The notes beneath the pieces are model-generated. The model was not told the DNA's origin. It saw only the letters and a program-made list of their open reading frames with translations, and did no database searches. The position numbers were made by a program, and so were the translations under genes. From contig CAJUAC010000088.1 in NCBI GenBank assembly GCA_910583885.1, positions 1-8,698 of the forward strand: a stretch of DNA of 8,698 nt. Direction: 5' to 3'. The DNA is from an uncultured Oscillospiraceae bacterium. Its GTDB lineage: Bacteria > Bacillota > Clostridia > Oscillospirales > Oscillospiraceae. Shown here in pieces: positions 7,843 through 8,698 of the stretch. Within the stretch, counting starts at the first letter, position 1; every line of letters starts with the position of its first letter.

Positions 7843-8698
7843 ATGATTATTACGTTAGTTGGCGGCGGCAGCACCTTTACCCCCGGCATTGTCAAATCCA
7901 TCGCCCTGCGCCGGGAGGATCTGGATGTGACCGAGGTCCGCCTCTTTGACATCGACAAGGAACGGCAGGACAAGGTTGCCGTGGTCGTGGACTGGATCCT
8001 CCACCAGGAGCTGAAGTGTGATATTAAGCTGACCGTGACCACGGATGTGGAGACCGCCTACAAGGACGCCTCCTTCATCTTCGCCCAGATGCGGGTGGGC
8101 AAGTACGCCATGCGCGAACAGGATGAGAAGATCCCCCTGCGCCACGGCTGTGTGGGCCAGGAGACCTGCGGCTGCGGCGGCATGGCCTACGGGATGCGCA
8201 CCATCTTCCCCATGATGCAGGTCATTGACGACGCGGAGAAGTACGCCAAGCCTGACCACTGGATCCTCAACTACTCCAACCCCGCCGCTATCGTCTCTGA
8301 GGCCTGCCGCCGTCTGCGGCCCAACGCCCGGATCATCAACATCTGCGACATGCCCATTGCCATTATCGACATGGCCGCCGCTGCCCTGGGCATCAAGAAC
8401 AAGAAGGAGATCGTCTACGACTACTACGGGCTGAACCACTTCGGCTGGTTTACCTCCATCGAGCACAACGGCAAGGATATCCTCCCCGCCCTGCGGGAGT
8501 ATATCATGGAGCACGAGATCTTCCTGCCCGCCGCCTATCTGGAGAGCAACGCCTTCCTGGCTGCCAACTCCAGCAAGGGCAACCGCCACGCCAAGGGCAG
8601 CTGGTACTATGTGTGGAAGGGCGTCTATGAGATCATGCAGAATTTCCCCGACACCCTGCCCAACACCTACCTGAACTACTACCTCCAGCAGAAGGAGT
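7843..8698 (+). CDS. glvA: GH4 6-phospho-alpha-glucosidase (GlvA/MalH-like), truncated by window end
   Basis: Cytoplasmic NAD+- and Mn2+-dependent hydrolase that cleaves 6-phospho-alpha-glucosides such as maltose 6'-phosphate to glucose 6-phosphate plus the aglycone. Residues 1-285 of about 440 are visible. They include the NAD-binding Rossmann motif LVGGGSTFTPG (5-15), RVGKYAMREQDEKIPL (84-99), LNYSNPAA (142-149), the metal and catalytic motif CDMP (C168-P171) and GLNHFGW (196-202, metal ligand H199). CDMP, rather than CNVP or CNIP, is the mark of alpha- as opposed to beta-specific GH4 enzymes. ATG 7843 is chosen because AAAGGA (7828-7833) lies 9 bases upstream; an in-frame ATG at 7834 abuts that site. 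Oddity: residues 109-113 read CGCGG where well-known relatives read CGPGG. The gene is 51 bases after the permease with no terminator between, completing the uptake-and-cleavage operon. The 3' end lies beyond the window. Confidence 0.93.
   Translation, partial: MIITLVGGGSTFTPGIVKSIALRREDLDVTEVRLFDIDKERQDKVAVVVDWILHQELKCDIKLTVTTDVETAYKDASFIFAQMRVGKYAMREQDEKIPLRHGCVGQETCGCGGMAYGMRTIFPMMQVIDDAEKYAKPDHWILNYSNPAAIVSEACRRLRPNARIINICDMPIAIIDMAAAALGIKNKKEIVYDYYGLNHFGWFTSIEHNGKDILPALREYIMEHEIFLPAAYLESNAFLAANSSKGNRHAKGSWYYVWKGVYEIMQNFPDTLPNTYLNYYLQQKE

Overview
The window looks like a chromosomal segment of a GC-rich, endospore-forming member of the Bacillota, of the Oscillospiraceae / Flavonifractor type. 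That placement is an inference. It rests on spoIID (sporulation), a LicT-type PTS regulator, clostridial-style AGGAG ribosome binding sites, AT-rich promoters set among GC-rich genes, and a BioY-only biotin uptake unit. All seven genes are ordinary chromosomal ones. I see no insertion sequence, phage gene, CRISPR array, tRNA or rRNA.

Layout, left to right. (1) 1-1807, minus strand: typA/bipA, a ribosome-associated translational GTPase, missing only its last few residues at the window edge. It starts at TTG and has its own promoter near 1860-1888. (2) 1808-2076: divergent regulatory region, typA promoter on one side and, on the other, a bioY promoter whose -35 box lies inside a BirA-type operator. 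(3) 2077-3019, plus strand: bioY (biotin ECF transporter S component), overlapped by 11 bases by a small cysteine-rich DUF1284 protein; a strong GC hairpin follows. (4) 3098-4132, minus strand: spoIID, the lytic transglycosylase of engulfment. (5) 4288-5043, plus strand: an unrecognised protein with about seven membrane segments, divergent from spoIID, with a good extended -10 promoter. (6) 5117-8698, plus strand: a sugar operon comprising a consensus promoter, an RNA antiterminator (RAT) and terminator leader, a LicT/BglG antiterminator, a PTS EIICB permease of the glucose/maltose family, and the first 285 residues of a GH4 6-phospho-alpha-glucosidase.

How the genes work together. The last three genes form a complete uptake-and-cleavage route for an alpha-glucoside such as maltose or a sucrose isomer. 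EIICB imports and phosphorylates the disaccharide, using an EIIA encoded elsewhere. GH4 hydrolyses the 6-phospho-disaccharide with NAD+ and a divalent metal. LicT, controlled by PTS phosphorylation of its PRD histidines, lets RNA polymerase read through the leader terminator. Because that terminator precedes licT itself and no second RAT is seen before the permease, one switch appears to control all three genes. Separately, bioY and the DUF1284 gene should be repressed together by biotin-loaded BirA.

I did not find an unmistakable new system. The points most worth a second look are the DUF1284 gene locked into a BirA-controlled bioY unit, the SpoIID zinc site with a cysteine in place of a histidine, and the orphan membrane protein divergent from spoIID.
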